From NCBI RefSeq assembly GCF_028369135.1, contig NZ_JAPWHW010000008.1, forward strand, positions 62,001-126,000: DNA of 64,000 nucleotides, given 5' to 3'. The notes under the pieces were generated by a model. The model saw nothing but the letters and a program-made list of their open reading frames with translations, made no database searches and was not told the origin of the DNA. Every line of letters starts with the position of its first letter. The stretch's first letter is position 1. Made by a program: the position numbers and the translations under genes. Positions 45,098 through 54,399 of this stretch are shown piece by piece. The DNA comes from Roseovarius sp. ZX-A-9. GTDB taxonomy: Bacteria; Pseudomonadota; Alphaproteobacteria; Rhodobacterales; Rhodobacteraceae.

Positions 45098-45508
45098 TCA
45101 GACATGTTCGTTCGCCACTTGCCTGATCCGCTCGATCATCGCCCGCACCCCGTTCGAGCGTTGCGCCGACAGGTGCTCGTGCAGCCCCAGCCGCGCCAGC
45201 TCTCCGCCCGCATCGACCTTGGGCACTTCCTCCACCGGCAAACCATTGTAGAGCATGCGCAGCACCGCGATGAGGCCGCGCACGATCAGCGCATCGCTGT
45301 CCCCGTCAAAGGAAAACACGCCGGCCTCGACACGCGGGTGCAGCCAGACCTGGCTGGCACAGCCATCGACCTTGGTCGCAGGCACCTTCAGAGCGTCGGC
45401 CAGCGGCTCCATCGCGCGGCCCTGCTCGATCACATGACGATAACGCTCCTCCCAATCCTCCAGGAATTCGAAATCTTCCACAATCTCTTCATAGGCAGGT
45501 TGGGCCAT
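45098..45508 (-). CDS. sufE: SufE-like sulfur acceptor
   Basis: 136 aa. SufE takes sulfur from the SufS cysteine desulfurase for Fe-S assembly. The acceptor cysteine is in TKVDGCASQVWL (Cys50), with the typical RGLIAVLRMLYNG helix. Start at 45508 follows GAGGA. suf operon genes are not adjacent. Divergent from the lipoprotein gene at 45769. Confidence 0.93.
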   Translation of the reverse strand: MAQPAYEEIVEDFEFLEDWEERYRHVIEQGRAMEPLADALKVPATKVDGCASQVWLHPRVEAGVFSFDGDSDALIVRGLIAVLRMLYNGLPVEEVPKVDAGGELARLGLHEHLSAQRSNGVRAMIERIRQVANEHV

Positions 45509-45768
45509 CAGGCATCCTCTTTTGACATCGCCGGATATGTTTCGGATTGCCCCCGGGGCACCGCCATTGGCGAAGCGCGCGCAACCCGAACCTGTCGCGC
45601 CGCGCTTCGCGCAAGGCGCCACACCGGGCACATACTGAAACGCTTTGACCACACAGGTAGGCCCCATGATGCAAAAGGTCCAGTCCGACCTGCACCCGCG
45701 CCTTGCGCGCCCCTGCCCTCTCGGGATAGGGTCGGGCCGAAATCACGGTGGCTGAGGGTCCGGAATAC

Positions 45769-46296
45769 ATGCAGCGCGCAACACTTCTACTGGTGGCCTC
45801 CTGCCTCGCTCTCGGCGCATGTGGCGGGATCCGAGATACCAACTGGAATCCCGGCAACTGGTTCGGCAAGAGCAAGGTCGAGCGGCGCGCACGCAGCACG
45901 GCCACCCCCGAAGAGGTGAACCCGCTGATTCCGGAACAACGCGACAGCATCTTCCGCCGCAAATCCGACGAAGAACAATATGAGGGCACGCCGGTCCACA
46001 CGGTTTCCGATCTCGTCATCGAGCGTACCGCGGGCGGGGCAATCGTGCGCGTCACGGGCATCCCCCTGCGGCAGGGGGCGTATGACGTGCGACTCAAGGC
46101 GCAGAACAAGGGCGAACCGCAAGACGGCGTTCTGACCTACGAGCTGGAGGCAGTCCAGCCCACCAACTTGCCGCAAGGCACGACACGCAGCCGCGCCGTC
46201 AATGCCGCCGTCTTCGTTTCAGATCAGAAATTGCGCGATGTAAGCACCGTGCGCGTCGTTGGCCTGACAGGCGCACTTAGCAGCAAGCGTCGCTGA
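45769..46296 (+). CDS. Small lipoprotein, unknown function
   Basis: 175 aa. Lipobox LGAC with Cys18 of MQRATLLLVASCLALGAC. The rest is a mixed alpha/beta soluble domain (SDLVIERTAGGAIVRVTG, then a beta-rich stretch). GAGGG precedes the start at 45769; an earlier GTG at 45748 is less likely. Family not recognised, possibly a conserved roseobacter protein. Confidence 0.7.
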   Translation: MQRATLLLVASCLALGACGGIRDTNWNPGNWFGKSKVERRARSTATPEEVNPLIPEQRDSIFRRKSDEEQYEGTPVHTVSDLVIERTAGGAIVRVTGIPLRQGAYDVRLKAQNKGEPQDGVLTYELEAVQPTNLPQGTTRSRAVNAAVFVSDQKLRDVSTVRVVGLTGALSSKRR

Positions 46297-46371
46297 CGCA
46301 CTAGGCACTCGGCGCAGCAATGGCCCGCCCGGGCATACCCCGGCAGACCATCTGCGCGCGCGCCTTTACCG

Positions 46372-47529
46372 TCAGACCTTGACTGTCTCGATCTCGCTGC
46401 CCTTGACGCGCAGGGCGATTTCGCCGGAACACAGGCGCAACGCCTCGTCACCGAAAACCTCACGCCGCCACCCCTTGAGGGCCGCCACGTCGCGCTCCCC
46501 CGCCGCGATCGCGTCGAGATCGGACGCCGTCGCGATCAGCTTGGACGCCACGCCTTCACGGTCGGAAATCCCCTTGAGCAAGACTCGCAAGAGATCGGCA
46601 ATCGCCGGATTGACCTGCAACTTGTCGCGGCTGGTGTCCGGCTTGGGCTGATCTTCCGGCCCGACCGCCTGCCCGACGGCCACGGCCTCCAGGATGCCTG
46701 CCGCGATGTCGCCCTTGCGCGCCTCGCGCAGCAACAACCGCGACCGGCCGAGGTCCTGAAGGCTGGTGGGTTTGGTCGCCGCCAGTTCAACCAGCGCATC
46801 GTCCTTGAACACCCGGTTACGCGGGATATCGCGGGTCTGGGCATATTCTTCGCGGAATCGCGCCAATTCGCGCACGATGGCAAGGAACTTGCCTGAATTG
46901 TTACGTGTCTTGATCCGCTGCCAAGCGTCCTGCGGCTCGGTCACATAGGTGGCCGGATCGTTAAGCACGGCCATCTCCTCGGCCACCCACTTGTCGCGGC
47001 CGCTCTTTTCCAGTTGGCTGGCGAGAAATTCGTAGATCTTGCGCAGATGCGTGACATCCCCCAGCGCATAGGCCTTCTGCGCATCCGACAGAGGCCGTCG
47101 CGACCAGTCGGTAAAGCGCGAGGATTTGTCCAGCGGCTGCTTGGCAATCCGCTTCACCAGCGTCTCGTACCCCGCCTGCTCGCCAAAGCCGCAGACCATC
47201 GCGGCCACCTGCGTATCAAAGAGCGGCGTGGGAATCACCCCTTGGTCGACAAAGAAAATTTCCAGATCCTGCCGGGCCGCGTGGAACACCTTGACCACAG
47301 ACTCGTTGCGAAACAGATCGTAAAGCGGTTCCAGCGACAAACCATCCGCCAGCGGGTCGACCAGAACCGCGTTCTCGTCCCCCTCGCCCGGCATCGCCAG
47401 TTGCACAAGGCAGAGCCGCGAATAATAGGTCCGCTCGCGCAGGAATTCCGTGTCGACGGTCACATAAGGGTGCCCCGCGGCCTCTTTGCAGAAAGTGGCG
47501 AGCGCGTCGGTGGTCGTGATTGTTTGCAT
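46372..47529 (-). CDS. rnd: Ribonuclease D
   Basis: 385 aa. 3'-5' exonuclease for tRNA maturation and RNA turnover. DEDD domain: VDTEFLRERTYY, FHAARQDLEIFF, and a YALGDVTHLRKIY segment giving the last Asp; then HRDC domains (RELARFREEYAQTRDIPRNRVFKDDAL). The ribosome-binding site before 47529 is weak. Upstream 267 bases lead to purN and contain no gene I can support. Confidence 0.95.
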   Translation of the reverse strand: MQTITTTDALATFCKEAAGHPYVTVDTEFLRERTYYSRLCLVQLAMPGEGDENAVLVDPLADGLSLEPLYDLFRNESVVKVFHAARQDLEIFFVDQGVIPTPLFDTQVAAMVCGFGEQAGYETLVKRIAKQPLDKSSRFTDWSRRPLSDAQKAYALGDVTHLRKIYEFLASQLEKSGRDKWVAEEMAVLNDPATYVTEPQDAWQRIKTRNNSGKFLAIVRELARFREEYAQTRDIPRNRVFKDDALVELAATKPTSLQDLGRSRLLLREARKGDIAAGILEAVAVGQAVGPEDQPKPDTSRDKLQVNPAIADLLRVLLKGISDREGVASKLIATASDLDAIAAGERDVAALKGWRREVFGDEALRLCSGEIALRVKGSEIETVKV

Positions 47530-47796
47530 ACGGCGGATCGTTTCTTTGTTGTTATCGGCGTGGCTAACGCGTTTCACCCTTAACCTGAGCCATCAGTCAA
47601 AGGCGAAACGCACGCAACCTTTTTTATATCGTGCGCGTTGCGCGAAACGCCTTATCGGCGTTTTGGCCCTCAGAAGTGTTCCGTATAGGGCAGCATGCCG
47701 CGAATGAAAATGGCTAGAAAGGCGCGGCGCAGCGGTGCCCATATTCGCCCGCATCGCGTTTTTGCCAGCGCACGGCGACGTTGGCATCGATTGGCA

Positions 47797-48390
47797 TCAT
47801 TCCAGCCAGATCGGTGTCCGGTCGCCCGCCGCAAACCGCCGCAGCACCGCCGGATAGAGCCGATGCTCACTCTCAAGCACCCGCGCCGCCAGAGTCTCGG
47901 GCGTGTCACCTTCCCGCACGGGCACCCGCGCCTGTCCCAGAATCGGTCCGTCATCCAGCGCCGCCGTCACCTCGTGCACCGTGCAGCCGGCCTCGGTCTC
48001 TCCCGCTTCCAGCGCCCGTGCATGGGTGTGGAGGCCACGATATTTCGGCAAGAGCGAGGGGTGAATATTGATCATCCGCCCCTGCCAGCGACTGACGAAC
48101 CCTTCGGTCAGCACCCGCATGAACCCTGCAAGGCAGATGATGTCGGGCGCGTGGCTTGCAATCACGTCGTGCAGCGCGTCTTCAAAACTGGCGCGATCGC
48201 CCTTATGCGGCCGGTGATCCACCACTTCGGTGGGCACGCCCATCTCTGCGGCGCGCGCCAGACCGCCAGCGTCGGCGCTATTGGCCAGCACCAGACAGGG
48301 CCGTGCTGGGTGATCGCCCGTCATGCTGCGCACGAGGCTGACCATGTTGGACCCGCCGCCCGAGATCAGGATGGCAACCCGTTTGGTCAC
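47797..48390 (-). CDS. purN: Phosphoribosylglycinamide formyltransferase PurN
   Basis: 197 aa. Transfers formyl from 10-formyl-THF to [12 protein letters not shown] (N-terminal loop), the catalytic Asn-His-Asp set in [20 protein letters not shown] and DDGPIL are present. It starts with GTG and overlaps purM by 4 bp (GTGA). Confidence 0.97.
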   Translation of the reverse strand: MTKRVAILISGGGSNMVSLVRSMTGDHPARPCLVLANSADAGGLARAAEMGVPTEVVDHRPHKGDRASFEDALHDVIASHAPDIICLAGFMRVLTEGFVSRWQGRMINIHPSLLPKYRGLHTHARALEAGETEAGCTVHEVTAALDDGPILGQARVPVREGDTPETLAARVLESEHRLYPAVLRRFAAGDRTPIWLE

Positions 48391-49436
48391 GCAAGCGTGC
48401 CGGTGTATGCCACGCCGGTCCCCTCGGTGACCTCGCCCAGCCGCGTGACCGTCTCGCCGCCCGCTTCCAGCAGGGTGATCAGACCCTCGGCCGCGCCTGC
48501 ATCGACCACCAAAATCATGCCGATGCCGCAGTTGAAGGTCTTGAGCATTTCGGCCTCGGCCATGCCCCCCGTCTCACCCAACCAACGGAACACGCCCGGC
48601 AGCGCCCAGCTGTCCAGATCAGCCCGCGCGCCCAGCCCCTCGGGCAGAACGCGTGGCAGGTTCTCGGTCAGGCCACCGCCGGTAATATGGGCCAGCCCAT
48701 GCACACCGCCCGCGCGAATGGCCGCCAGCGCGGCGCGCACATAAAGCCGCGTGGGCGTCAGCAGCTCGGCGCCCAGCGTGCCCGCAGCGCCCCACGGACA
48801 CTCCGCCTGCCAGCCCAGGCCCGACACAGCGACCAGCTTGCGCACCAGACTGTAGCCGTTGGAATGCACCCCGTCGCTGGCCAGCCCGAGCAGAACATCG
48901 CCCGCCACCACGCCATCCGGCAACGCGCCGCCGCGCTCCATCGCGCCCACGGCAAAGCCCGCCAGATCGAAATCCTTGCCGTCATACATGCCCGGCATTT
49001 CCGCCGTCTCGCCGCCGATCAGCGCCGCGCCAGAGCGCACACAGCCCTCGGCGATCCCTTCGATCACCTGAGCCGCCTGCTCCATCTCCAGCTTGCCGGT
49101 CGCGAAATAGTCCAGAAAGAAAAGCGGCTCGGCCCCCTGGCACACCAGGTCGTTGACGCACATCGCCACCAGATCAATGCCCACACCTTCGACATGGCCG
49201 GTGTCGATTGCGATGCGCAGCTTGGTGCCCACCCCGTCCGTCGCTGCCACCAGCACCGGGTCATTGTAACCCGCCGCTTTCAGGTCAAACAGCGCGCCAA
49301 AGCCACCCAACCCCGACATCACGCCGGACCGGTCAGTGCGCTTGGCGGCGGGTTTGATCCGGTCCACCAACGCGTTGCCCGCATCGATATCCACGCCCGC
49401 ATCGGCGTAGGTGATCCCGTTTTTCTTGTCGGTCAT
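48387..49436 (-). CDS. purM: Phosphoribosylformylglycinamidine cyclo-ligase PurM
   Basis: 349 aa. AIR synthase, the step after FGAM synthase. [12 protein letters not shown] at the N-terminus, ATDGVGTKL, and [11 protein letters not shown] are typical. GGGAG precedes the start at 49436. First gene of purM-purN. Confidence 0.97.
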   Translation of the reverse strand: MTDKKNGITYADAGVDIDAGNALVDRIKPAAKRTDRSGVMSGLGGFGALFDLKAAGYNDPVLVAATDGVGTKLRIAIDTGHVEGVGIDLVAMCVNDLVCQGAEPLFFLDYFATGKLEMEQAAQVIEGIAEGCVRSGAALIGGETAEMPGMYDGKDFDLAGFAVGAMERGGALPDGVVAGDVLLGLASDGVHSNGYSLVRKLVAVSGLGWQAECPWGAAGTLGAELLTPTRLYVRAALAAIRAGGVHGLAHITGGGLTENLPRVLPEGLGARADLDSWALPGVFRWLGETGGMAEAEMLKTFNCGIGMILVVDAGAAEGLITLLEAGGETVTRLGEVTEGTGVAYTGTLA

Positions 49437-49541
49437 TGGCTGCACTCCCAAGGTTGGCGACGGGTTAGACCATCGCCGCGCGCCGTGCAATCTCGAAAGG
49501 CTTGACGCCGCCCGCGCCCCTGCGTACCAACCCGCCCAGGC

Positions 49542-49618
49542 GGGCCTGTAGCTCAACTGGTTAGAGCAGAGCGCTCATAACGCTTTGGTTGGGGGTTCAA
49601 GTCCCTCCGGGCCTACCA
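49542..49618 (+). tRNA. tRNA with CAT anticodon (Met or Ile2)
   Basis: 77 bases including CCA. D-stem GCTC/GAGC, anticodon stem GAGCG/CGCTT with loop CTCATAA (anticodon CAT), T-stem GGGGG/CCCTC with loop TTCAAGT. The first acceptor pair is G1-T72 (wobble). It is not the initiator (no three consecutive G-C pairs at the base of the anticodon stem). Elongator Met and lysidine-modified Ile cannot be told apart by eye. Confidence 0.93.
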
Positions 49619-49632
49619 TTTACCGCTTATTT

Positions 49633-50106
49633 TCAGGGATCTGCATCCTTCAGCCCGAAACTCAGCCCGAAGCTGAGGATCGCATCCATGGATGATCCGT
49701 CGCCGGGAAACACCTGCATGAAGGCGTTGCCATAGCGCGCCCGGACTCCTGCCAGCGGAATCACGTCGCCCGCATGGACATCGAACCGGCTCCCGTCGCC
49801 CGGATAAAGCGCCAGGCCGCCGGTCAGCGCGATCTGTGCTACGCCGCGCTCATAGATCGGCATGCCGACCATCGCCGCCACCGCCCCTTTGCCATAGCTG
49901 TTGCGAAAGCCGCCCACGGTCCAATCGAACCGCTCCTGCTCCCATGTCAGGAACGCGCCCGGGTTGAACTCCTCATAGCTGGAGGGGGCGTTGACATGAT
50001 GCGAGCCCAGCAGGATCGATACCCGGTCCTGCGCATTCGCGGGCAACCCTGCCCATAGCGCCGCCATCAACATGACGCCAGCCACGCGCGTTCTGCGAAA
50101 TTTCAT
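49633..50106 (-). CDS. Small outer-membrane/periplasmic barrel-like protein
   Basis: 157 aa. Signal peptide about 1-25 (ANAQ). The mature part is rich in alternating hydrophobic and aromatic residues (GAFLTWEQERFDWTVGGFRNSYGK, IALTGGLALYP, MDAILSFGLSFGL), the pattern of a small beta-barrel, ending soon after a terminal strand. AGGAAC precedes the ATG. Family not recognised. Confidence 0.65.
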   Translation of the reverse strand: MKFRRTRVAGVMLMAALWAGLPANAQDRVSILLGSHHVNAPSSYEEFNPGAFLTWEQERFDWTVGGFRNSYGKGAVAAMVGMPIYERGVAQIALTGGLALYPGDGSRFDVHAGDVIPLAGVRARYGNAFMQVFPGDGSSMDAILSFGLSFGLKDADP

Positions 50107-50308
50107 TTATGTTCCTGCCTCTGTTCGCTTTGCGGCAGATTAGATGCCTACGCAGCGCTGCGAAACCACCCTTGGCGAATTTGCGGCCCGGTGAGTCCCA
50201 AAGGCCGCAGCCGCACGCGCCAGGTTGCCCTTCACCTCGGCGGCGGATGGCACATGACGGCCTGCCCGGTCCCTGTCTGCATCTTGTTGCGCCCTGACAG
50301 CGCAGCGA

Positions 50309-50578
50309 TCATTGCGGCCGTGCGCCGCGCGTGCGCCGGCCCGCCGGGCGGCAGATCGGGCGCGTCGCCTGCTGCAGATACCCCACAAAGGCCTGCGCCG
50401 CCGCACTGGACGGACATTGAGCCGCCCGCTCGCGCAGCGCGTCGCGGGCCGCCTGCGCCGTCGCGGGCCCGCTGCCTGCCAGCGCCCATTTTAGAAACAC
50501 CAGCCGCGCGGCAACCTGCGCCGCCTCTCCGGTGGCGGCACTTTGCTCCAGCCCTTCGATGATTTGTCCCACGGTCAT
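50309..50578 (-). CDS. 89-aa protein under a cobalamin riboswitch, unknown
   Basis: The first 70 residues form one helical, Ala-rich domain (MTVGQIIEGLEQSAAT, then LVFLKWALAGSG). The last 20 (TRPICRPAGRRTRGARPQ) are Arg/Pro-rich and look like out-of-frame reading, so a frameshift near 50370 is possible. GGGGAG lies nine bases before the ATG. A cobalamin riboswitch directly upstream implies repression by B12. I do not recognise the family; it could belong to cobalt or cobalamin uptake or use. Confidence 0.55.
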   Translation of the reverse strand: MTVGQIIEGLEQSAATGEAAQVAARLVFLKWALAGSGPATAQAARDALRERAAQCPSSAAAQAFVGYLQQATRPICRPAGRRTRGARPQ

Positions 50579-51071
50579 GTTCACTTCTCCCCGGCCCCGC
50601 CCCGGGCCGATTGGGGCAAGCAGCGGATCGGGCACGACATGGGCCGGGCATTGCGCACCGGAACAGGCCACCGCCCAAACCGCCCCTCGCGATTCGACGT
50701 CACGTCCCAGGCTGGTTTCCGGGCTTAGGCGGTGGACCTGTGGCAGACCCATGTGATCGTGGCACCTTCCCAGGCCGCGTCTGGCCCAGTGGCATATCGC
50801 CCGACCACCCTCCCTTACCGTTGCGGGGGCAGCGCCGGAATTGCACCGGCTTCCCAATTCTCCACCCCTCTGGGGCGGCACCTTGGAAATGTCAGAGTAA
50901 CAGTGGCGCGAATTTGCACAAGGTTCGTTTGCGGCAAATCAATAGCGGTTTGTGACTTGCGCGAAGGCTACCTCCATTTGGCTTGACTCCCCGCTGCTAC
51001 AACGTGCTGCGCGATTGCCAAACTGCGGTCCGGCGATCGCGCGGCGCATCATGCATTGATCGCCCTTCGCC
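50579..51071 (-). other. Riboswitch leader and flanking region between uvrD and the 89-aa gene
   Basis: 493 bases with no gene. It holds the cobalamin riboswitch (about 50700-50885), and between it and the ATG a GC-rich stretch in which CGGCCC and GGGGCCG could pair around GGGGC just before the ribosome-binding site, a possible expression platform. The part from 50890 to 51071 must contain the promoter; I see no gene there. Confidence 0.6.
50700..50885 (-). ncRNA. Cobalamin (B12) riboswitch
   Basis: Read on the minus strand, the conserved order is present: AAGGTGCC near the 5' end, GGGAAGCCGGTGCAATTC, the core GCTGCCCCCGCAACGGTAA, GCCACTG, CTGGGAAGGTGCC, and the B12 box form AGCCCGGAAACCAGCC near the 3' end. 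These match the cobalamin riboswitch consensus. It lies 120 bases before the start of the 89-aa gene. Boundaries are approximate. Confidence 0.92.
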
Positions 51072-53432
51072 TCAGAACGGAATGTCGTCGGCTGCCGAGA
51101 TAAACCGCGCAACGACCTTCTTCGTGCCCGCCTTTTCAAAGTCGATCTCCAGCTTGTCGCCTTCTATGCCGATGATCGCGCCATAGCCGAATTTCTGGTG
51201 AAAGACCCGCTCGCCGACGCTGTGGCTGCTGACCGCCTTCATGTCGATCACGGTGTTGCGGGCCTCTGATGGCTGGGCGACGGGCCGCTGTCCGGCACGC
51301 GCCTGCAGGCGTTTCCAGCCCGGAGAATTGTAGACATTCGCCTCGGCCGCGCGGCTCTCGATGCCGCCGCCCTGACCGCCGCCACCTGTCATGCCCGCCG
51401 CGCCGTACCCGCCACCATACAGACCCGGCGGCGTCAGAATCTCGACATGCGCCTCGGGCAGCTCGTCAATGAACCGCGACGGCAACGCCGATTGCCACTG
51501 CCCGAACACCCGCCGGTTGCCCGCAAAGGAAATGGTGCAAACCTCTTCGGCGCGGGTGATTCCGACATAGGCCAGCCGCCGCTCTTCTTCCAAGCCTTTG
51601 GTGCCGCTTTCATCCATCGAGCGTTGCGATGGAAACAACCCATCCTCCCAGCCCGGCAGAAACACGGCGGGAAATTCCAGCCCCTTGGCGGCGTGCAGCG
51701 TCATGATGCTGACCTTCTCGCCCGCCTCGGAGGATTCGTTGTCCATGATCAGGCTGACATGCTCCAAAAACCCCTGCAGGTTCTCGAATTGCTCCAGCGC
51801 CTTGACCAGTTCCTTGAGGTTCTCCAGCCGCCCCGGCGCTTCGGGCGTCTTGTCGTTCTGCCACATGCCGGTATAGCCGCTCTCGTCGAGGATCATCTCG
51901 GCCAGTTCGACATGGCTGACATCCGCATCACCCGTCAGCCGCCCCCAGCGGGTCAGGCCGTCGATCAGCTTGCCCAACTCGGCGCCACCCTTGCCACCAA
52001 GCCCGCCCTGCTCCAGCAGGATGCGCGCGCCCTCGACCAGCGGCACACCGTTCTCTCGGGCGGTCATCTGTATCTTCTGCTGCGCCTTGTCGCCCAGCCC
52101 GCGTTTGGGCGTGTTGACGATCCGCTCGAATGCCAGATCATCACTGGGGCTGGTCACGACCCGAAAATAGGCCATCGCGTCGCGGATCTCCAACCGCTCG
52201 TAAAAGCGCGGGCCGCCGATCACCCGGTAGGGCAACCCGATGGTCATGAACCGATCTTCAAACGCGCGCATCTGGTGGCTGGCGCGCACCAGAATGGCCA
52301 TCTCGTCCAATCCGATGGGGCGCATGCCCCGCGTCCCGCGCTGCATCGCCTCGATTTCCTCGCCGATCCAGCGCGCCTCTTCTTCGCCATCCCAATGGCC
52401 GATCAGGCGGACCTTCTCGCCGTCCTGCGCCTCGGTCCACAGCTCCTTGCCCAGACGCCCCGAGTTGCCCGCGATGACACCGCTTGCAGCGGCCAGGATA
52501 TGCGGGGTCGAGCGATAATTCTGCTCCAGCCGCACCACGTGGGCGCCCGGAAAATCCTTCTCGAACCGCAGGATATTGCCCACTTCGGCACCACGCCAGC
52601 CATAGATCGACTGGTCATCATCGCCGACGCAGCAGATGTTCTTGTGCGCGCTCGCCAGCAGCCGCAGCCACAAATACTGCGCCACGTTGGTATCCTGATA
52701 CTCGTCCACCAATATATAGCGGAACCAGCGCTGATACTGCGCCAGCACATCCTCATGGGTCTGAAAGATCGTGACCACATGCAACAGCAGATCGCCGAAA
52801 TCCACGGCGTTCAGTTCCTTCAGTCGCGCCTGATAGAGCGCATAAAGCTGTGGCCCCTTGCCGTCATAGGCCCCGGCCTCTGCCGCGGGCAGGTTCGCGG
52901 GCGTCCATGCCCGGTTCTTCCAGTTGTCGATGATCCCCGCCAGCATCCGCGCCGGCCAACGCTTGTCGTCGATGCCCGCCGCCGAGATCAGCTGTTTCAT
53001 CAGCCGGATCTGATCGTCAGTGTCCAGAATGGTGAAATTCGATTTCAGCCCTACCAGTTCGGCATGCCGCCGCAGCAGCTTGACGCAGATCGAATGAAAC
53101 GTGCCCAGCCACGGCATGCCCTCGATGCTCTGGCCCAACATGTTGCCGACCCGGTTCTTCATCTCGCGCGCCGCCTTGTTGGTAAAGGTGACGGCAAGGA
53201 TCTCGTTCGGACGGGCCCGCCCGGTTTTCAACAGGTGCACGATGCGCGCGGTCAGCGCCTTGGTCTTGCCCGTCCCTGCCCCGGCCAGCATCAAGACCGG
53301 GCCGTCCAGCGCCTCGACCGCCGCGCGCTGCGCCGGATTGAGGCCTTCCAGATAAGGCGTGCCCCGGGCGGCCATCGCCCTCGCCGCCAGCGATGCGCCT
53401 TCAAAGGCGTCGGATTCGTCATAACTGCTCAT
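51072..53432 (-). CDS. uvrD: UvrD/PcrA-type DNA helicase
   Basis: 786 aa. Superfamily 1 3'-5' helicase for nucleotide excision and mismatch repair. Walker A LAGAGTGKTKAL, DEYQDTN (motif II), GDDDQSIYGWRGAE (motif III), LEQNYRST (IV) and the VFLPGWEDGLFPSQRS and EERRLAYVGITRAE motifs are intact. The C-terminal region has a Gly-rich linker and a Tudor-like end (VFHQKFGYGAIIGIEGDKLEIDFE). A perfect GTTC-N7-GTTC operator sits 42-56 bases upstream. Confidence 0.97.
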   Translation of the reverse strand: MSSYDESDAFEGASLAARAMAARGTPYLEGLNPAQRAAVEALDGPVLMLAGAGTGKTKALTARIVHLLKTGRARPNEILAVTFTNKAAREMKNRVGNMLGQSIEGMPWLGTFHSICVKLLRRHAELVGLKSNFTILDTDDQIRLMKQLISAAGIDDKRWPARMLAGIIDNWKNRAWTPANLPAAEAGAYDGKGPQLYALYQARLKELNAVDFGDLLLHVVTIFQTHEDVLAQYQRWFRYILVDEYQDTNVAQYLWLRLLASAHKNICCVGDDDQSIYGWRGAEVGNILRFEKDFPGAHVVRLEQNYRSTPHILAAASGVIAGNSGRLGKELWTEAQDGEKVRLIGHWDGEEEARWIGEEIEAMQRGTRGMRPIGLDEMAILVRASHQMRAFEDRFMTIGLPYRVIGGPRFYERLEIRDAMAYFRVVTSPSDDLAFERIVNTPKRGLGDKAQQKIQMTARENGVPLVEGARILLEQGGLGGKGGAELGKLIDGLTRWGRLTGDADVSHVELAEMILDESGYTGMWQNDKTPEAPGRLENLKELVKALEQFENLQGFLEHVSLIMDNESSEAGEKVSIMTLHAAKGLEFPAVFLPGWEDGLFPSQRSMDESGTKGLEEERRLAYVGITRAEEVCTISFAGNRRVFGQWQSALPSRFIDELPEAHVEILTPPGLYGGGYGAAGMTGGGGQGGGIESRAAEANVYNSPGWKRLQARAGQRPVAQPSEARNTVIDMKAVSSHSVGERVFHQKFGYGAIIGIEGDKLEIDFEKAGTKKVVARFISAADDIPF

Positions 53433-53845
53433 GGCGCGAACCCTAAACTGCCGGCCTCCTGAAATAAAGGGATGTTCGACCTATGTTCCTGACGTTTTTT
53501 CGCCTGCCAATTCCGGCCATTCTGCGGGCCTTTCACCGCGATATCGCGCGCCTCGCGTCGGCATCGCGGCACTTGGAAGTGCAACCCTATCCGGGCTTCC
53601 GTCGGGTTACCTTGGAAATTTCTGCGACAAACCGGCAGGCATCGCGACGGCGCTCGTGAAGATGTGCAAACACCTGATATCAATTACTATTTCCTTGGTT
53701 CCTCCCATCGCATCTGCGGCATCACTCCTGCCGGTTGCGGAAAATTTATCGAAGGCGTCGCGAATTTTTCGGGAACAAACCACCAGGGCGTGGGCGTTGG
53801 TCAAGCATCAACGAAACGAACTCAGAAACCCAAGGAGGAACTCTG
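53433..53845. other. Intergenic region between uvrD and PRC-barrel-like gene
   Basis: 413 bases without a supported gene. It contains the uvrD SOS operator (53474-53488), the 12-base palindrome CGCGATATCGCG (53537-53548), an AT-rich stretch around 53680-53780 likely to hold the plus-strand promoter, and the strong ribosome-binding site AGGAGG at 53833. Short frames in it have no ribosome-binding sites. Confidence 0.55.
53474..53488. promoter_or_regulatory. Predicted LexA (SOS) operator of uvrD
   Basis: GTTC-GACCTAT-GTTC, a perfect match to the alphaproteobacterial LexA operator GTTC-N7-GTTC, 42-56 bases before the uvrD start codon. Confidence 0.78.
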
Positions 53846-54304
53846 ATGAAACGCTTTGCAACATCTATCGCCGCACTGGCACTCGTGGCCACTCCGGTAC
53901 TCGCAGACAACCAGACAACGACGCAGCTCGAGGATCCCAGCTCGGAAGTTGGCCAGGAAGGCCCGCTGAGCCCCGAAGCGGCGACCTACGGTGTCGCGAC
54001 GCTGATCGGAAGCGACGTCTTCACCACCAATCAGGGCGCAGGCAACCTGTCGCTTGACGGCCTTGATCGGAACACTTTGGTCAAGATCGGCGATGTCGAA
54101 GACGTCTGGCTGACCAATGCCGGCTCAATCCAGGGCGTCGTGGTCGATCCGGCCGACGAAGGTGACACCAGCTACATGTTCTTCCCCGCCGAGAAGATCA
54201 CCATCGTCGATGACGTGGACGGCCCGCGCTACATGATCGGCATGACCGCCGACGAAATGGCGGAAATCGAGCGGATCGAGAATCCCGGCCAGTTTGGTCA
54301 ATAA
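53846..54304 (+). CDS. Secreted PRC-barrel-like protein
   Basis: 152 aa. Signal peptide about 1-21 (VLADN). The mature part contains a PRC-barrel-like strand pattern: VKIGDVEDVWLTNAGSIQGVVVD followed by a beta strand and FFPAEKITIVDD. PRC barrels mediate protein or ligand contacts. AGGAGG lies seven bases before the ATG. A strong terminator follows. Function unknown. Confidence 0.7.
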   Translation: MKRFATSIAALALVATPVLADNQTTTQLEDPSSEVGQEGPLSPEAATYGVATLIGSDVFTTNQGAGNLSLDGLDRNTLVKIGDVEDVWLTNAGSIQGVVVDPADEGDTSYMFFPAEKITIVDDVDGPRYMIGMTADEMAEIERIENPGQFGQ

Positions 54305-54329
54305 GATCCGACGGTACTAGAACGAAGAA

Positions 54330-54358
54330 AGGGTCGGCCCCACCGCCGGCCCTTTTTT
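54330..54358 (+). terminator. Rho-independent terminator after the PRC-barrel-like gene
   Basis: AGGGTCGG pairs with CCGGCCCT (one G-T) around CCCCACCG, followed by TTTTTT. Confidence 0.85.
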
Positions 54359-54399
54359 CGTGTTTGGCCATTCTACCCGAACGGCCCGCAGGCGCCGGA

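Noticed and set aside
51447..53462. 671-codon plus-strand open frame across uvrD
   Set aside because: Mirror of the uvrD coding sequence; no ribosome-binding site, no recognisable motifs, and uvrD motifs are complete on the other strand.
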